NCBI GenBank assembly: GCA_947568835.1
Contig: CANOQG010000001.1
Span: forward strand, 124,001-188,000
Direction of reading: 5' to 3'
DNA length: 64,000 nucleotides
Source of the DNA: Protonemura montana
Lineage: Eukaryota; Arthropoda; Insecta; Plecoptera; Nemouridae
In this document: positions 27,101 through 39,200 of the stretch, piece after piece
Layout: the number at the start of each line of letters is the position of its first letter
How positions within the stretch are numbered: the stretch's first letter is position 1
Translations under genes and position numbers: made by a program
Notes under the pieces: model-generated
What the model was told of the DNA's origin: nothing
Seen by the model: only the letters and a program-made list of their open reading frames with translations
Databases searched by the model: none

Positions 27101-28126
27101 GCCGGGCACTCCAGACACTTTGCCTTGCACGCCGGGCGCTCCAGACACACTGCTTAGCAAGCCAGACGCCACAGACACTTTGCCTTGCTACCCAGACGCT
27201 CCAGACAATCTGCCTCGCAAGCCAGACGCTCCAGTCACTCTGCCATGCTGGCCAATCGCTCCAGACACTCTGCCTCGCTAGCCAGACTCTCCAGACATTC
27301 TGCATAGCTACCAAGACGCTTCAGACACGCTGCCTCTTAAACCAGGCACTCCAGGCTCTCTGTCTCGCTAGCGAGACGCCCCAGACACTCTGCCTTGCTT
27401 CCCAGATGCTCCAGACACTCTGCCTCGCAAGCCAGACGCTCCAGACATTCTGCCTTAGTAGCCAGACGCTCCAGACTCTCGGCCTCGCTAGCCAGACACC
27501 CTAGACACTCTGCCTTGCTTCCCGGACGCTCCAGACACTCTGGCTCGCAAGCCGGGCACTCCAGACACTCTGCCTCGCAAGCCGGGCGCTCCAGACACTC
27601 TGCTTAGCAAGCAAGACGCTCCAGGCACTTTGCCTTGCTACCCAGACGCTCCAGACACTCTGCCTCGCTAGCCAGACGCTCCAGACATTCTGCATAGCTA
27701 CCAAGACGCTTCAGACACGCTGCCTCTTAAACCAGGCACTCCAGGCTCTCTGCCTCGCTAGCGAGACGCCCCAGACACTCTGCCTTGCTTCCCAGATGCT
27801 CCAGACACTCTGCCTCGCAAGCCAGACGCTCCAGACACTCTGCCTTAGTAGCCAGACGCTCCAGACACTCTGCTTCGCTAGCCAGACGCTCCAGAAACTC
27901 TGCCTCGCAACCGGGCGCTCCAGAAACTCTGCCTCGCAACCGGGCACTCCAGACACTCTGCCTCGCTAGCCAGACGCCCTAGACAGTCTGCCCCGGTACC
28001 CAGACGCTCCAGACACTCTGCCTCGCAAGCCGGGCGCTCCAGACACTCTGCTTCGCTAGCCAGACTCCTCAGACACTCTGCCTTGCTACCCAGTCGCTCC
28101 GGACACTCTGCCTTGCTTCCCAGATT
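24131..28126. repeat. 3996-bp higher-order copy 2 of 3
   Basis: Collinear with copies 1 and 3 over its full length. In the stretches I compared base by base I found no difference from copy 1. It includes one 40-bp unit (near 26,790), one shortened unit (near 26,150) and the CCGTAGTAACACGC unit (near 25,320). Confidence 0.92.
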
Positions 28127-31100
28127 CTCCAGACACTTTGCCTCGCACGCCGGGCGCTCCAGACACACTGCTTAGCAAGCCAGACGCACCAGACACTTTG
28201 CCTTGCTACCCAGACGCTCCAGACAATCTGCCTCGCGAGGCCAGACGCTCCAGTCACTCTGCCATGCTGGCCAATCGCTCCAGACACTCTGCCTCGCTAG
28301 CCAGACTCTCCAGACATTCTGCATAGCTACCAAGACGCTTCAGACACGCTGCCTCTTAAACCAGGCACTCCAGGCTCTCTGTCTCGCTAGCGAGACGCCC
28401 CAGACACTCTGCCTTGCTTCCCAGATGCTCCAGACACTCTGCCTCGCAAGCCAGACGCTCCAGACATTCTGCCTTAGTAGCCAGACGCTCCAGACTCTCG
28501 GCCTCGCTAGCCAGACACCCTAGACACTCTGCCTTGCTTCCCGGACGCTCCAGACACTCTGGCTCGCAAGCCGGGCACTCCAGACACTCTGCCTCGCAAG
28601 CCGGGCGCTCCAGACACTCTGCTTAGCAAGCAAGACGCTCCAGGCACTCTGCCATGCTGGCCAGTCGCTCCAGACACTCTGCCTCGCTAGTCAGACGCCC
28701 TAGACACTTTGCCCCGGTACCCAGACGCTCCAGACACTCTGCCTTGCAAGCCGGGCGCTCCAGACACTCTGCTTCGCTAGCTAGACGCTCCAGACACTCT
28801 GCCTTAGTAGCCAGACGCTCCAGTTACTCTTCCTCGCTAGCCAGACGCTCAAGACACTCTGCTTCGCTAGCCAGACGCTCCAGACACTAAGCCTTGCTAC
28901 CCAGTCGCTCCTGACACTCTGCCTCGCAAGCTGTGCTTTTCAGACTCTCTGCCTCGCGAGCCAGGCACTCCAAACACTCTTCCTTGCTAGCCAGTCGCTC
29001 CGGACACTCTGCCTCGCTAGCAAGACGCTCAAGAAACTCTGCTTCGCTATCCAGACGCTCTAGACACTCTGCCATGCTAGCCAGTCGCTCCAGACACTCT
29101 GCCTCGCTAGCTAGACGCCCTAGACAATATGCCTCGCTAGCCAGACGCTTCAGACACTCTGCCTTAGTAGCCAGACCCTCCAGACACTCTTTCTCGCTAG
29201 CCAGACGCTCCAGACACTCTGCTTCGCGAGCCAGACGCTCCAGAAACTTTGCCTCGCTAGCCAGACGCCTCAGAAGCTCTGCCTTGCTACCCAGACGCTC
29301 CGGACACTCTGCCTCCGTAGTAACACGCTCCAGACCTTCAGCTTTGCTAGCTATGCGTTCCAGTCACTCTTCGTAGCTACCAAGACGCTCCAGAAACTCT
29401 GCCTTGCTACCCAGACGCTCAAAGCACTCTGCCATGCTGGCCAGTCGCTCCAGACACTCTGCCTCGCTAGCCAGTCGCTTCAGACACTCTGCATAGCTAC
29501 CAAGACGCTCCAGACACGCTGCCTCGCAAGCCGGGCACTTCAGACTCTCTGCCTTGCTAGCCAGACACCCTAGACACTCTGCCTTGCTTCCCGGACGCTC
29601 CAGACACTCTGGCTCGCAAGCCGGGCACTCCAGACACTCTGCCTCTCAGGCCGGGCGCTCCAGACACTCTGCCCCTCAAGGCGGGCGCTCCAGACACTTT
29701 GCCACGCTAGTCAGGCGTTCCAGTCACTCTTCCTTGCTGGCCAGACGCTACATACACTCTCCTTTAATAGCAAGACGCTCCAGACACTCTCCCTCGGTAC
29801 CAAGACGCTCCAGACACGCTGCCTGGAAAGCCGGGCTCTCCAAACACTCTGCCTCGCTAGCCAGAAGCCCCAGACACTTTGCCTTGCTACCCAGACGCTC
29901 CAGACAATCTGCCTCGCAAGCCAGACGCTCCAGACACTCTGCCTCGCTAGCCAGACGCCCTAGACAATCTGTTACGCTACCCAGACGCTCCAAACACCCT
30001 GCCTTAGTAGCCAGAAGCTCCACACACTCTTCCTCGCTAGCCAGACGCTCCAGACGCTCTGCTTCGTTAGACAGAAGCTCCAGAAACTTTGCCTCGCTAG
30101 CAGGACGCCGCAAACACTCTGCCTCGCTAGCCAGACGCTCCAGACACTGCCTCGCAGGCCAGACGCTCCAGACACTCTGCCTTAGTAGCCAGACGCTCCA
30201 GACACTCTGCTACGCTAGCCAGACGCTCCAAACACTCTGCCTCGCAAGCCGGGTGCTCCAGACACCCTGGCTCGCAAGCCGGGCACTCCAGACACTCTGC
30301 CTAGCTACCAGGCGTTCCAGGCACTCTGCCATGCTGGCCAGTCGCTCCAGACACTCTGCCTCGCTAGCCAGACGCCCTAGACACTCTGACCCGCTACCCA
30401 GACGCTCCAGACACTCTGCCTCGCAAGCCGGGCGCTCCAGACACTCTGCCTCGCTAGCCAGTCGCTCCAGACGCTCTGCATAGCTACCAAGACGCTTCAG
30501 ACACGCTGCCTCTTAAGCCAGGCACTCCAGACTCTCTGCCTCGCTAGCCAGACGCCCCAGACACTCTGCCTTGCTTCCCAGATTCTCCAGACACTCTGCC
30601 TCTCAGGCCAGACGCTCCAGACACTGTGCCTTAGTAGCCAGACGCTCCAGACACTCTGCTACGCTAGCCAGACGCTCCAAACACTCTGCCTCGCAAGCCA
30701 GGTGCTCCAGACACTCTGCCTTGCTAGCCAGACGCTCCAGACACTCTGTCCCGCTACCCAGACGCTCCAGACACTCTGCCTCGCAAGCCGGGCCTAGCCA
30801 GACGCTCCAGACACTCTGCCCCGCTACCCAGACGCTCCAGACACTCTCCCTCGCAAGCCGGGCGCTCCAGACACTCTGCTTCGCTAGCCAGACGCTCCAG
30901 ATATTTTGCCTCGCTAGCCAGACTCCTCAGACACTCTGCCTTGCTACCTAGTCGCTCCGGACACTCTGCCTTGCTTCCCAGATACTCCAGACACTCTGCC
31001 TCGCAAGCCAGACGCTTCAGACTCTCTGCATTAGCAGCCAGACGCCCCAGACACTTTGCCTTGCTACCCAGACGCTCCAGACAATCTGCCTCGCAAGCCG

Positions 31101-32122
31101 GGCACTCCAGACACTTTGCCTTGCACGCCGGGCGCTCCAGACACACTGCTTAGCAAGCCAGACGCCACAGACACTTTGCCTTGCTACCCAGACGCTCCAG
31201 ACAATCTGCCTCGCAAGCCAGACGCTCCAGTCACTCTGCCATGCTGGCCAATCGCTCCAGACACTCTGCCTCGCTAGCCAGACTCTCCAGACATTCTGCA
31301 TAGCTACCAAGACGCTTCAGACACGCTGCCTCTTAAACCAGGCACTCCAGGCTCTCTGTCTCGCTAGCGAGACGCCCCAGACACTCTGCCTTGCTTCCCA
31401 GATGCTCCAGACACTCTGCCTCGCAAGCCAGACGCTCCAGACATTTTGCCTTAGTAGCCAGACGCTCCAGACTCTCGGCCTCGCTAGCCAGACACCCTAG
31501 ACACTCTGCCTTGCTTCCCGGACGCTCCAGACACTCTGGCTCGCAAGCCGGGCACTCCAGACACTCTGCCTCGCAAGCCGGGCGCTCCAGACACTCTGCT
31601 TAGCAAGCAAGACGCTCCAGGCACTTTGCCTTGCTACCCAGACGCTCCAGACACTCTGCCTCGCTAGCCAGACGCTCCAGACATTCTGCATAGCTACCAA
31701 GACGCTTCAGACACGCTGCCTCTTAAACCAGGCACTCCAGGCTCTCTGCCTCGCTAGCGAGACGCCCCAGACACTCTGCCTTGCTTCCCAGATGCTCCAG
31801 ACACTCTGCCTCGCAAGCCAGACGCTCCAGACACTCTGCCTTAGTAGCCAGACGCTCCAGACACTCTGCTTCGCTAGCCAGACGCTCCAGAAACTCTGCC
31901 TCGCAACCGGGCGCTCCAGAAACTCTGCCTCGCAACCGGGCACTCCAGACACTCTGCCTCGCTAGCCAGACGCCCTAGACAGTCTGCCCCGGTACCCAGA
32001 CGCTCCAGACACTCTGCCTCGCAAGCCGGGCGCTCCAGACACTCTGCTTCGCTAGCCAGACTCCTCAGACACTCTGCCTTGCTACCCAGTCGCTCCGGAC
32101 ACTCTGCCTTGCTTCCCAGATT
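28127..32122. repeat. 3996-bp higher-order copy 3 of 3
   Basis: Collinear with the two copies before it. The next base at which a fourth copy would diverge is just past 32123: the expected ACACTTTGCCTCGCACGCC is instead ACACTCTGCCTCGCTAGCC. One difference from copy 2 was noticed: T at 31446 where copies 1 and 2 have C (27450 in copy 2). After this copy the array continues with older domain A units to about 32,400. Confidence 0.92.
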
Positions 32123-32389
32123 CTCCAGACACTCTGCCTCGCTAGCCAGACGCTCCAGACACTCTTCCCCGCTACCCAGACGTTCCAGACACTCTGCCTC
32201 GCAAGCCGGGCGCTCCAGACACTCTGCCTCGCTAGCCAGACGTTCCAGACACTCTGCTTCGCTAGCCAGACGCTCGAGAAACTTTGCCTCGCTAGCCAGA
32301 CGCCTCAGACACTCTGCCTTGCTACCCAGTCGCTCCTGACAATCTGCCTCGCAAGCCGGGCGCTCCTGACACTCTGCCTCGCTAGCCAG

Positions 32390-32420
32390 ACGCTCCAGAC
32401 ACTCTGCCACGCTAGCTAGA
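32390..32420. other. Junction between domain A and domain B variant sets
   Basis: Within about one unit the variant set changes. Up to here units carry CCGGGCGCTCCTGAC, TTAGTAGCC and TCGAGAAACTTTG. From about 32,409 they carry GCCACGCTAGCTAGAC, GATTCGCTACTTCGACG and later CCAGAGGCTCC. The 30-bp phase is kept through the junction. No foreign sequence lies between, so the change looks like recombination within the array rather than an insertion. Confidence 0.7.
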
Positions 32421-34401
32421 CGCTCCAGACACTCTGCCATGCTAGCCAGACGCTCCAGACACTCTGATTCGCTACTTCGACGTTCCAGACACTTTGCCTT
32501 GCTACTGAGACGCTCCAGACACTCTGCCTCGCTAGCCAGGCGCTTAAGAAGCTCTGCCCCGCTAGTTAGGCTCTCCAGACACTCTGCCATGCCAGCCAGA
32601 CGCTTCAGTTTATCTGCCACGCTAGCCAGAGGTTCCAGACACTCTGCCACGCTAGCTAGACGCTCCAGACACTCTGCTATTCTAGTCAGATGCTCCAGAC
32701 TATCTGCCACGCTAGCCAGAGGCTCCAGACACTCTGCCACGCTAGCAAGACACTCCAGACACTCTGTCTTGCTAGCCAGGCGCTCCAGACACTCTGCCAC
32801 GCTAGCTAGACGCTCCAGACACTCTGCCTTGCTACCCAGACGCTCCAGACACTCTGCTTCGCTAGCTTGACACTCCAGTCACTCTGCCATTCTATTCAGA
32901 CGCTCCAGACTATCTGCCACGCTTGCCAGACGCTCCAGAAACTCTGCCACGCTAGCCAGACGATCCAGACACTTTGCCTCGCTACCCAGACGCTCCAGAC
33001 ACTCTGCCTCAATAGCCAGTCGCTTCAGACACTCTGCCTCGCTAGCTAGACGCTTCATACACTCTACCATGCTAGTCAGACGCTCTAGACTTTCTGCCTC
33101 GCTAGAAAGACGCTCCTGACACTCTGCCTCGCTACCCAGACGCTCCAGACACTATGCCTCGCTACCCAGACGCTCCAGAGACTCTGCCTCGCTAGCCAGA
33201 CGCTCAAGACACTCTGCCTCGCTAGCTAGACGCTCTAGACACTCTGCCATGCTAACCAGACGCTCCAGACTATCCGCCACGCTAGCCATAGGCTCCAGAC
33301 ACTCTGCCACGCTAGCAAGACGCTCCAGACACTCAGCCAAGCTCGCCAGACGCTCCAGACACTCTGCCTCGCTATTCAGACGCTCCAGTTACTCTACCAT
33401 GCTAGCTAGACGCTCCAGACACTCTGCTACGCTAGCTAGACGCTCCAGACACTCTGTCTTGCTACCCAGACGCTCCAGACTCTCTGTCTTGCTACCCAGG
33501 CGCTCCAGACACTCTGCCTCGCTACCCAGACGCTCCAGACACTCTGCTACGCTAGCTACACGCTCCAGACACTCTGATTCGCTACCCAGACGCTCCAGAC
33601 ACTTTGCCTCGCTACTTAGACACACCAGGCACTCTGCCTCGCCAGCAAGGCACTTCAGACACTCTGTTTGGCTAGCTAGACGGTCCAGACACTCTGCCAT
33701 TCTAGTCAGACGCTCCAGACTATCTGCCACGCTAGCCAGAGGCTCCAGACACTCTGCCACGCTAGCCATACGCTGCAGACACTCAGCTATGCTAGCCACA
33801 CGCTCCAGACTTTCTGCCACGCTAGCCAGACGCTCGAGACACCCTGCCACGCTAGCCAGACGCTCAGACACTCTGATTCGCTACCCAGACTCTCCAGACA
33901 ATTTGCCTCGCTACCCAGACACACCAGACACTCTGCCTCGCTAGCTAGACGCTCCAGACACTCTGCCTTGCTACCCAGACCCTCCAGACACTCTGCCTTG
34001 CTACCCAGACCCTCCAGACATTCTGCCTCGCTAGCCAGGTGCTCCAGACACTCTGCCTCGCTACCCAGACGCTCCAGACTATCTGCCACGCTAGCCAGTG
34101 GCTCCAGACTATCTGCCACGCTAGCCAGAGGCTGCAGACACTCTGCCACGCTAGCTAGACGCTCCAGACACTCTGCCATGCTAGCTAGACGCTCCAGACA
34201 CTCTTAGTCGCTACCCAGACGTTCCAGACACTTTGCCTTGCTACCCAAACGCTCCAGACACTCTGCCTCGCTAGCCAGGCGCTTCAGAAGCTCTGCCTCG
34301 CTAGCAAGGCGCTCCAGACACTCTGCCATACTAGCCAGACGCTCCAGAGACTCTGCCTCGCTAGCCAGGCGCTTCAGACACTCTGCCATGCTAGCCAGAC
34401 G

Positions 34402-36189
34402 CTATAGACTATATGCCACGCTAGCCATAGGCTCCAGACACTCTGCTACGCTAGCTAGACGCTCCAGACACTCTGCCTTGCTACCCAGACGCTCCAGACA
34501 CTCTGCCATTCTAGTCAGACGCTCTAGACTATCTGCCACGCTAGCCAGACGCTCCAGACACTCTGCCACGCTAGCCAGACTCTCTAGACACTTTGCCCCG
34601 CTACCCAGACGCTCCAGACAATCTGCTTCGCTAGCTAGATGGTCCAGGCACTCTGCCATGCTAGTCAGACGCTTCAGACTTTCTGCCTTACTAGCAAGAC
34701 GCTCAAGACACTCTGCCATTCTAGTCAGACGCTCCAGACTACCTGCTACGCTAGCCAGAGGCTCCAGACACTCTGCTTTGCTAGCCAGACGCTCCAGGTA
34801 CTCTGCCTTGCTACCCAGACAATCCAGACTCTCTGCCATTCTAGTCAGACGCTCCAGACACTCTGCCTCGCTAGCCAGGCGCTCCAGACACTCTACCTCG
34901 CCACCCAGACGCTCCAGGCACTCTGCCTCGCCAGCAAGGCACTTCAGACACTCTGTTTTGCTAGCTAGACGGTCCAGACACTCAGCCATGCTAGCCAGAC
35001 GCTCCAGGTACTCTGCCTTGCTACCCAGACGCTCCAGACACTCTGCCATTCTAGTCAGACGCTCCAGACTATCTGCCACGCTAGCCAGAGGCTCCAGACA
35101 CTCTGCCACGCTAGCCATACGCTGCAGACACTCAGCTATGCTAGCCACACGCTCCAGACTTTCTGCCACGCTAGCCAGACGCTCGAGACACTCTGCCACG
35201 CTAGCCAGACGCTCCAGACACTCTGATTCGCTACCCAGACGCTCCAGACACTTTGCCTCGCTACCCAGACACACCAGACACTCTGCCTTGCTACCCAGAC
35301 CCTCCAGACACTCTGCCTTGCTAGCCAGGTGCTCCAGACACTCTGCCTCGCTACCCAGACGCTCCAGACTATCTGCCACGCTAGCCAGTGGCTCCAGACT
35401 TTCTGACACGCTAGCTAGACGCTCCAGACACTCTGCCATTCTAGTCAGACGCTCCAGACTATCTGCCACGCTAGCCAGAGGCTCCAGACACTCTGCCACG
35501 CTAGCCATACGCTGCAGACACTCAGCTATGCTAGCCACACGCTCCAGACTTTCTGCCACGCTAGCCAGACGCTCGAGACACTCTGCCACGCTAGCCAGAC
35601 GCTCCAGACACTCTGATTCGCTACCCAGACGCTCCAGACACTTTGCCTCGCTACCCAGACACACCAGACACTCTGCCTTGCTACCCAGACCCTCCAGACA
35701 CTCTGCCTTGCTAGCCAGGTGCTCCAGACACTCTGCCTCGCTACCCAGACGCTCCAGACTATCTGCCACGCTAGCCAGAGGCTGCAGACACTCTGCCACG
35801 CTAGCTAGACGCTCCAGACACTCTGCCATGCTAGCCAGACGCTCCAGACACTCTGATTTGCTACTTCGACGTTCCAGACACTTTGCCTTGCTACTGAGAC
35901 GCTCCAGACACTCTGCCTCGCTAGCCAGGCGCTTCAGAAGCTCTGCCCCGCTAGTAAGGCTCTCCAGACACTCGGCCATGCCAGCCAGACGCTTCAGTTT
36001 ATCTGCCACGCTAGCAAGAGGTTCCAGACACTCTGCCACGCTAGCTAGACGCTCCAGACACTCTGCTATTCTAGTCAGATGCTCCAGACTATCTGCCACG
36101 CTAGCCAGAGGCTCCAGACACTCTGCCACGCTAGCAAGACACTCCAGACACTCTGTCTTGCTAGCCAGGCGCTCCAGACACTCTGCCAC
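34402..36189 (-). other. Minus-strand open frame of 595 codons, probably not a gene
   Basis: Same decapeptide frame as the open frame at 54437-56458, covering about 60 units, with frequent LASVAECLEPLASVADSLER pairs. The right-hand part of its series is found again at 37.6-38.2 kb, broken there by different stops and small deletions. The frame fully overlaps a plus-strand frame of 673 codons, so openness on either strand has little weight as evidence of coding. Confidence 0.15.
35041..35780. repeat. 390-bp (13-unit) tandem duplication
   Basis: The series GCCATTCTAGTC, ACTATCTGCCACGC, AGAGGCTCC, GCCATACGCTGC, CAGCTATGCTAGCCACACGC, CGCTCGAGACAC, GATTCGCTACCC, CCAGACACACC and AGACCCTCC begins at 35041 and again at 35431, exactly 390 bp later. 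The copies part after about 35,770, where the first has AGTGGCTCC and the second AGAGGCTGC. The same 13-unit series is present as one copy inside each later 5126-bp and 3119-bp block. Confidence 0.8.
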
Positions 36190-36263
36190 GCTAGCTAGAC
36201 GCTCCAGACACTCTGCCTTGCTACCCAGACGCTCCAGACACTCTGCTTCGCTAGCTTGACACT

Positions 36264-39200
36264 CCAGTCACTCTGCCATTCTATTCAGACGCTCCAGACT
36301 ATCTGCCACGCTTGCCAGACGCTCCAGAAACTCTGCCACGCTAGCCAGACGATCCAGACACTTTGCCTCGCTACCCAGACGCTCCAGACACTCTGCCTCA
36401 ATAGCCAGTCGCTTCAGACACTCTGCCTCGCTAGCTAGACGCTTCATACACTCTACCATGCTAGTCAGACGCTCTAGACTTTCTGCCTCGCTAGAAAGAC
36501 GCTCCTGACACACTGCCTCGCTACCCAGACGCTCCAACACTATGCCTCGCTACCCAGACGCTCCAGAGACTCTGCCTCGCTAGCCAGACGCTCAAGACAC
36601 TCTGCCTCGCTAGCTAGACGCTCTAGACACTCTGCCATGCTAACCAGACGCTCCAGACTATCCGCCACGCTAGCCATAGGCTCCAGACACTCTGCCACGC
36701 TAGCAAGACGCTCCAGACACTCAGCCACGCTCGCCAGACGCTCCAGACACTCTGCCTCGCTATTCAGACGCTCCAGTTACTCTACCATGCTAGCTTGACG
36801 CTCCAGACACTCTGCCTCGCTAGCCAGGCGCTCCAGACACTCTGCATCGCTACCCAGACGCTCCAGACACTCTGCTACGCTAGCTAGACGCTCCAGACAC
36901 TCTGTCTTGCTACCCAGACGCTCCAGACTCTCTGTCTTGCTACCCAGGCGCTCCAGACACTCTGCCTCGCTACCCAGCGCTCCAGACACTCTGCTACGAT
37001 AGCTAGACGCTCCAGACACTCTGATTTGCTACCCAGACGCTCCAGACACTTTGCCTCGCTACCTAGACACACCAGACACTCTGCTTCGCTAGCTAGACGC
37101 TCCAGACACTCCGCCTTGCTACCCAGACAATCCAGACTCTCTGCCATTCTAGTCAGACGCTCCAGACACTCTGCCTCGCTAGCCAGGCGCTCCAGACACT
37201 CTACCTAGCCACCCAGACGCTCCAGGCACTCTGCCTCGCCAGCAAGGCACTTCAGACACTCTGTTTTGCTAGCTAGACGGTCCAGACACTCAGCCATGCT
37301 AGCCAGACGCTCCAGGTACTCTGCCTTGCTACCCAGACGCTCCAGACACTCTGCCATTCTAGTCAGACGCTCCAGACTATCTGCCACGCTAGCCAGAGGC
37401 TCCAGACACTCTGCCACGCTAGCCATACGCTGCAGACACTCAGCTATGCTAGCCACACGCTCCAGACTTTCTGCCATGCTAGCCAGACGCTCGAGACACC
37501 CTGCCACGCTAGCCAGACGCTCAGACACTCTGATTCGCTACCCAGACGCTCCAGACAATTTGCCTCGCTACCCAGACACACCAGACACTCTGCCTAGCTA
37601 GCTAGACGCTCCAGACACTCTGCCTTGCTACCCAGACCCTCCAGACACTCTGCCTTGCTACCCAGACCCTCCAGACATTCTGCCTCGCTAGCCAGGTGCT
37701 CCAGACACTCTGACTCGCTACCCAGACGCTCCAGACTATCTGCCACGCTAGCCAGTGGCTCCAGACTATCTGCCACGCTAGCCAGAGGCTGCAGACACTC
37801 TGCCACGCTAGCTAGACGCTCCAGACACTCTGCCATGCTAGCCAGACGCTCCAGACACTCTGATTCGCTACTTCGACGTTCCAGACACTTTGCCTTGCTA
37901 CTGAGACGCTCCAGACACTCTGCCTCGCTAGCCAGGCGCTTCAGAAGCTCTGCCCCGCTAGTTAGGCTCTCCAGACACTCTGCCATGCCAGTCAGACGCT
38001 TCAGTTTATCTGCCACGCTAGCCAGAGGTTCCAGACACTCTGCCACGCTAGCTAGAAGCTCCAGACACTCTGCTATTCTAGTCAGATGCTCCAGACTATC
38101 TGCCACGCTAGCCAGAGGCTCCAGACACTCTGCCACGCTAGCAAGACACTCCAGACACTCTGTCTTGCTAGCCAGGCGCTCCAGACACTCTGCCACGCTA
38201 GCTAGACGCTCCAGACACTCTGCCTTGCTACCCAGACGCTCCAGACACTCTGCTTCGCTAGCTTGACACTCCAGTCACTCTGCCATTCTATTCAGACGCT
38301 CCAGACTATCTGCCACGCTTGCCAGACGCTCCAGAAACTCTGCCACGCTAGCCAGACGATCCAGACACTTTGCCTCGCTACCCAGACGCTCCAGACACTC
38401 TGCCTTGCTACCCAGACCCTCCAGACACTCTGCCTTGCTAGCCAGGTGCTCCAGACACTCTGCCTCGCTACCCAGACGCTCCAGACTATCTGCCACGCTA
38501 GCCAGTGGCTCCAGACTTTCTGACACGCTAGCTAGACGCTCCAGACACTCTGCCATTCTAGTCAGACGCTCCAGACTATCTGCCACGCTAGCCAGAGGCT
38601 CCAGACACTCTGCCACGCTAGCCATACGCTGCAGACACTCAGCTATGCTAGCCACACGCTCCAGACTTTCTGCCACGCTAGCCAGACGCTCGAGACACTC
38701 TGCCACGCTAGCCAGACGCTCCAGACACTCTGATTCGCTACCCAGACGCTCCAGACACTTTGCCTCGCTACCCAGACACACCAGACACTCTGCCTTGCTA
38801 CCCAGACCCTCCAGACACTCTGCCTTGCTAGCCAGGTGCTCCAGACACTCTGCCTCGCTACCCAGACGCTCCAGACTATCTGCCACGCTAGCCAGAGGCT
38901 GCAGACACTCTGCCACGCTAGCTAGACGCTCCAGACACTCTGCCATGCTAGCCAGACGCTCCAGACACTCTGATTCGCTACTTCGACGTTCCAGACACTT
39001 TGCCTTGCTACTGAGACGCTCCAGACACTCTGCCTCGCTAGCCAGGCGCTTCAGAAGCTCTGCCCCGCTAGTAAGGCTCTCCAGACACTCGGCCATGCCA
39101 GCCAGACTCTTCAGTTTATCTGCCACGCTAGCAAGAGGTTCCAGACACTCTGCCACGCTAGCTAGACGCTCCAGACACTCTGCTATTCTAGTCAGATGCT

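Larger units (their letters stand above)
1..32400. repeat. Domain A of the array (GCAAGCCGGG-type units)
   Basis: This half is recognised by variants rare or absent further right: units with GCAAGCCGGGCGCTCC, units with GCCTTAGTAGCC, the stop-bearing GCCTCTTAAACC or GCCTCTTAAGCC, GCATAGCTACCAAG, and a 40-bp hybrid unit. The same ordered series of variant units returns at distances of 3996, 5335, 5365, 6473, 6591 and 6621 bp, so the domain is made of higher-order copies and deleted derivatives of them. No gene, RNA or mobile element interrupts it. Confidence 0.9.
34238..36259 (+). other. Plus-strand open frame of 673 codons (Arg/Ser/His-rich), probably not a gene
   Basis: This frame reads the unit as RRSRHSASLA, giving an Arg/Ser-rich low-complexity product that superficially resembles the RS domains of splicing proteins. 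It has no RNA-recognition motif or any other non-repeat segment. The start and stop are accidents of variant units: the stop is the TGA in GCTAGCTTGACACTCC. It lies opposite the 595-codon minus-strand frame. Homology tools may label it as a serine/arginine repetitive protein, and I see no support for that beyond composition. Confidence 0.12.

Noticed and set aside
20135-32122. Assembly duplication as the explanation for the 3996-bp copies
   Set aside because: Not ruled out, but set aside as the main reading: the breakpoints are clean, copy 3 has its own base at 31446, and comparable nested duplications occur throughout the array. Spanning reads would decide.
1-32400. CENP-B box (TTCG, four bases, A, two bases, CGGG)
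   Set aside because: The nearest candidate, TCGCAAGCCGGG in domain A, has five bases between TCG and CGGG instead of the seven required between TTCG and CGGG, and lacks the conserved A in place.
117-32870. Serine/arginine-rich splicing-type proteins on the plus strand
   Set aside because: The resemblance is composition only (RRSRHSASLA from the unit). There is no RNA-binding domain or non-repeat segment, and TAG and TAA stops such as GCATAGC and TTTAATAGC recur in every block.
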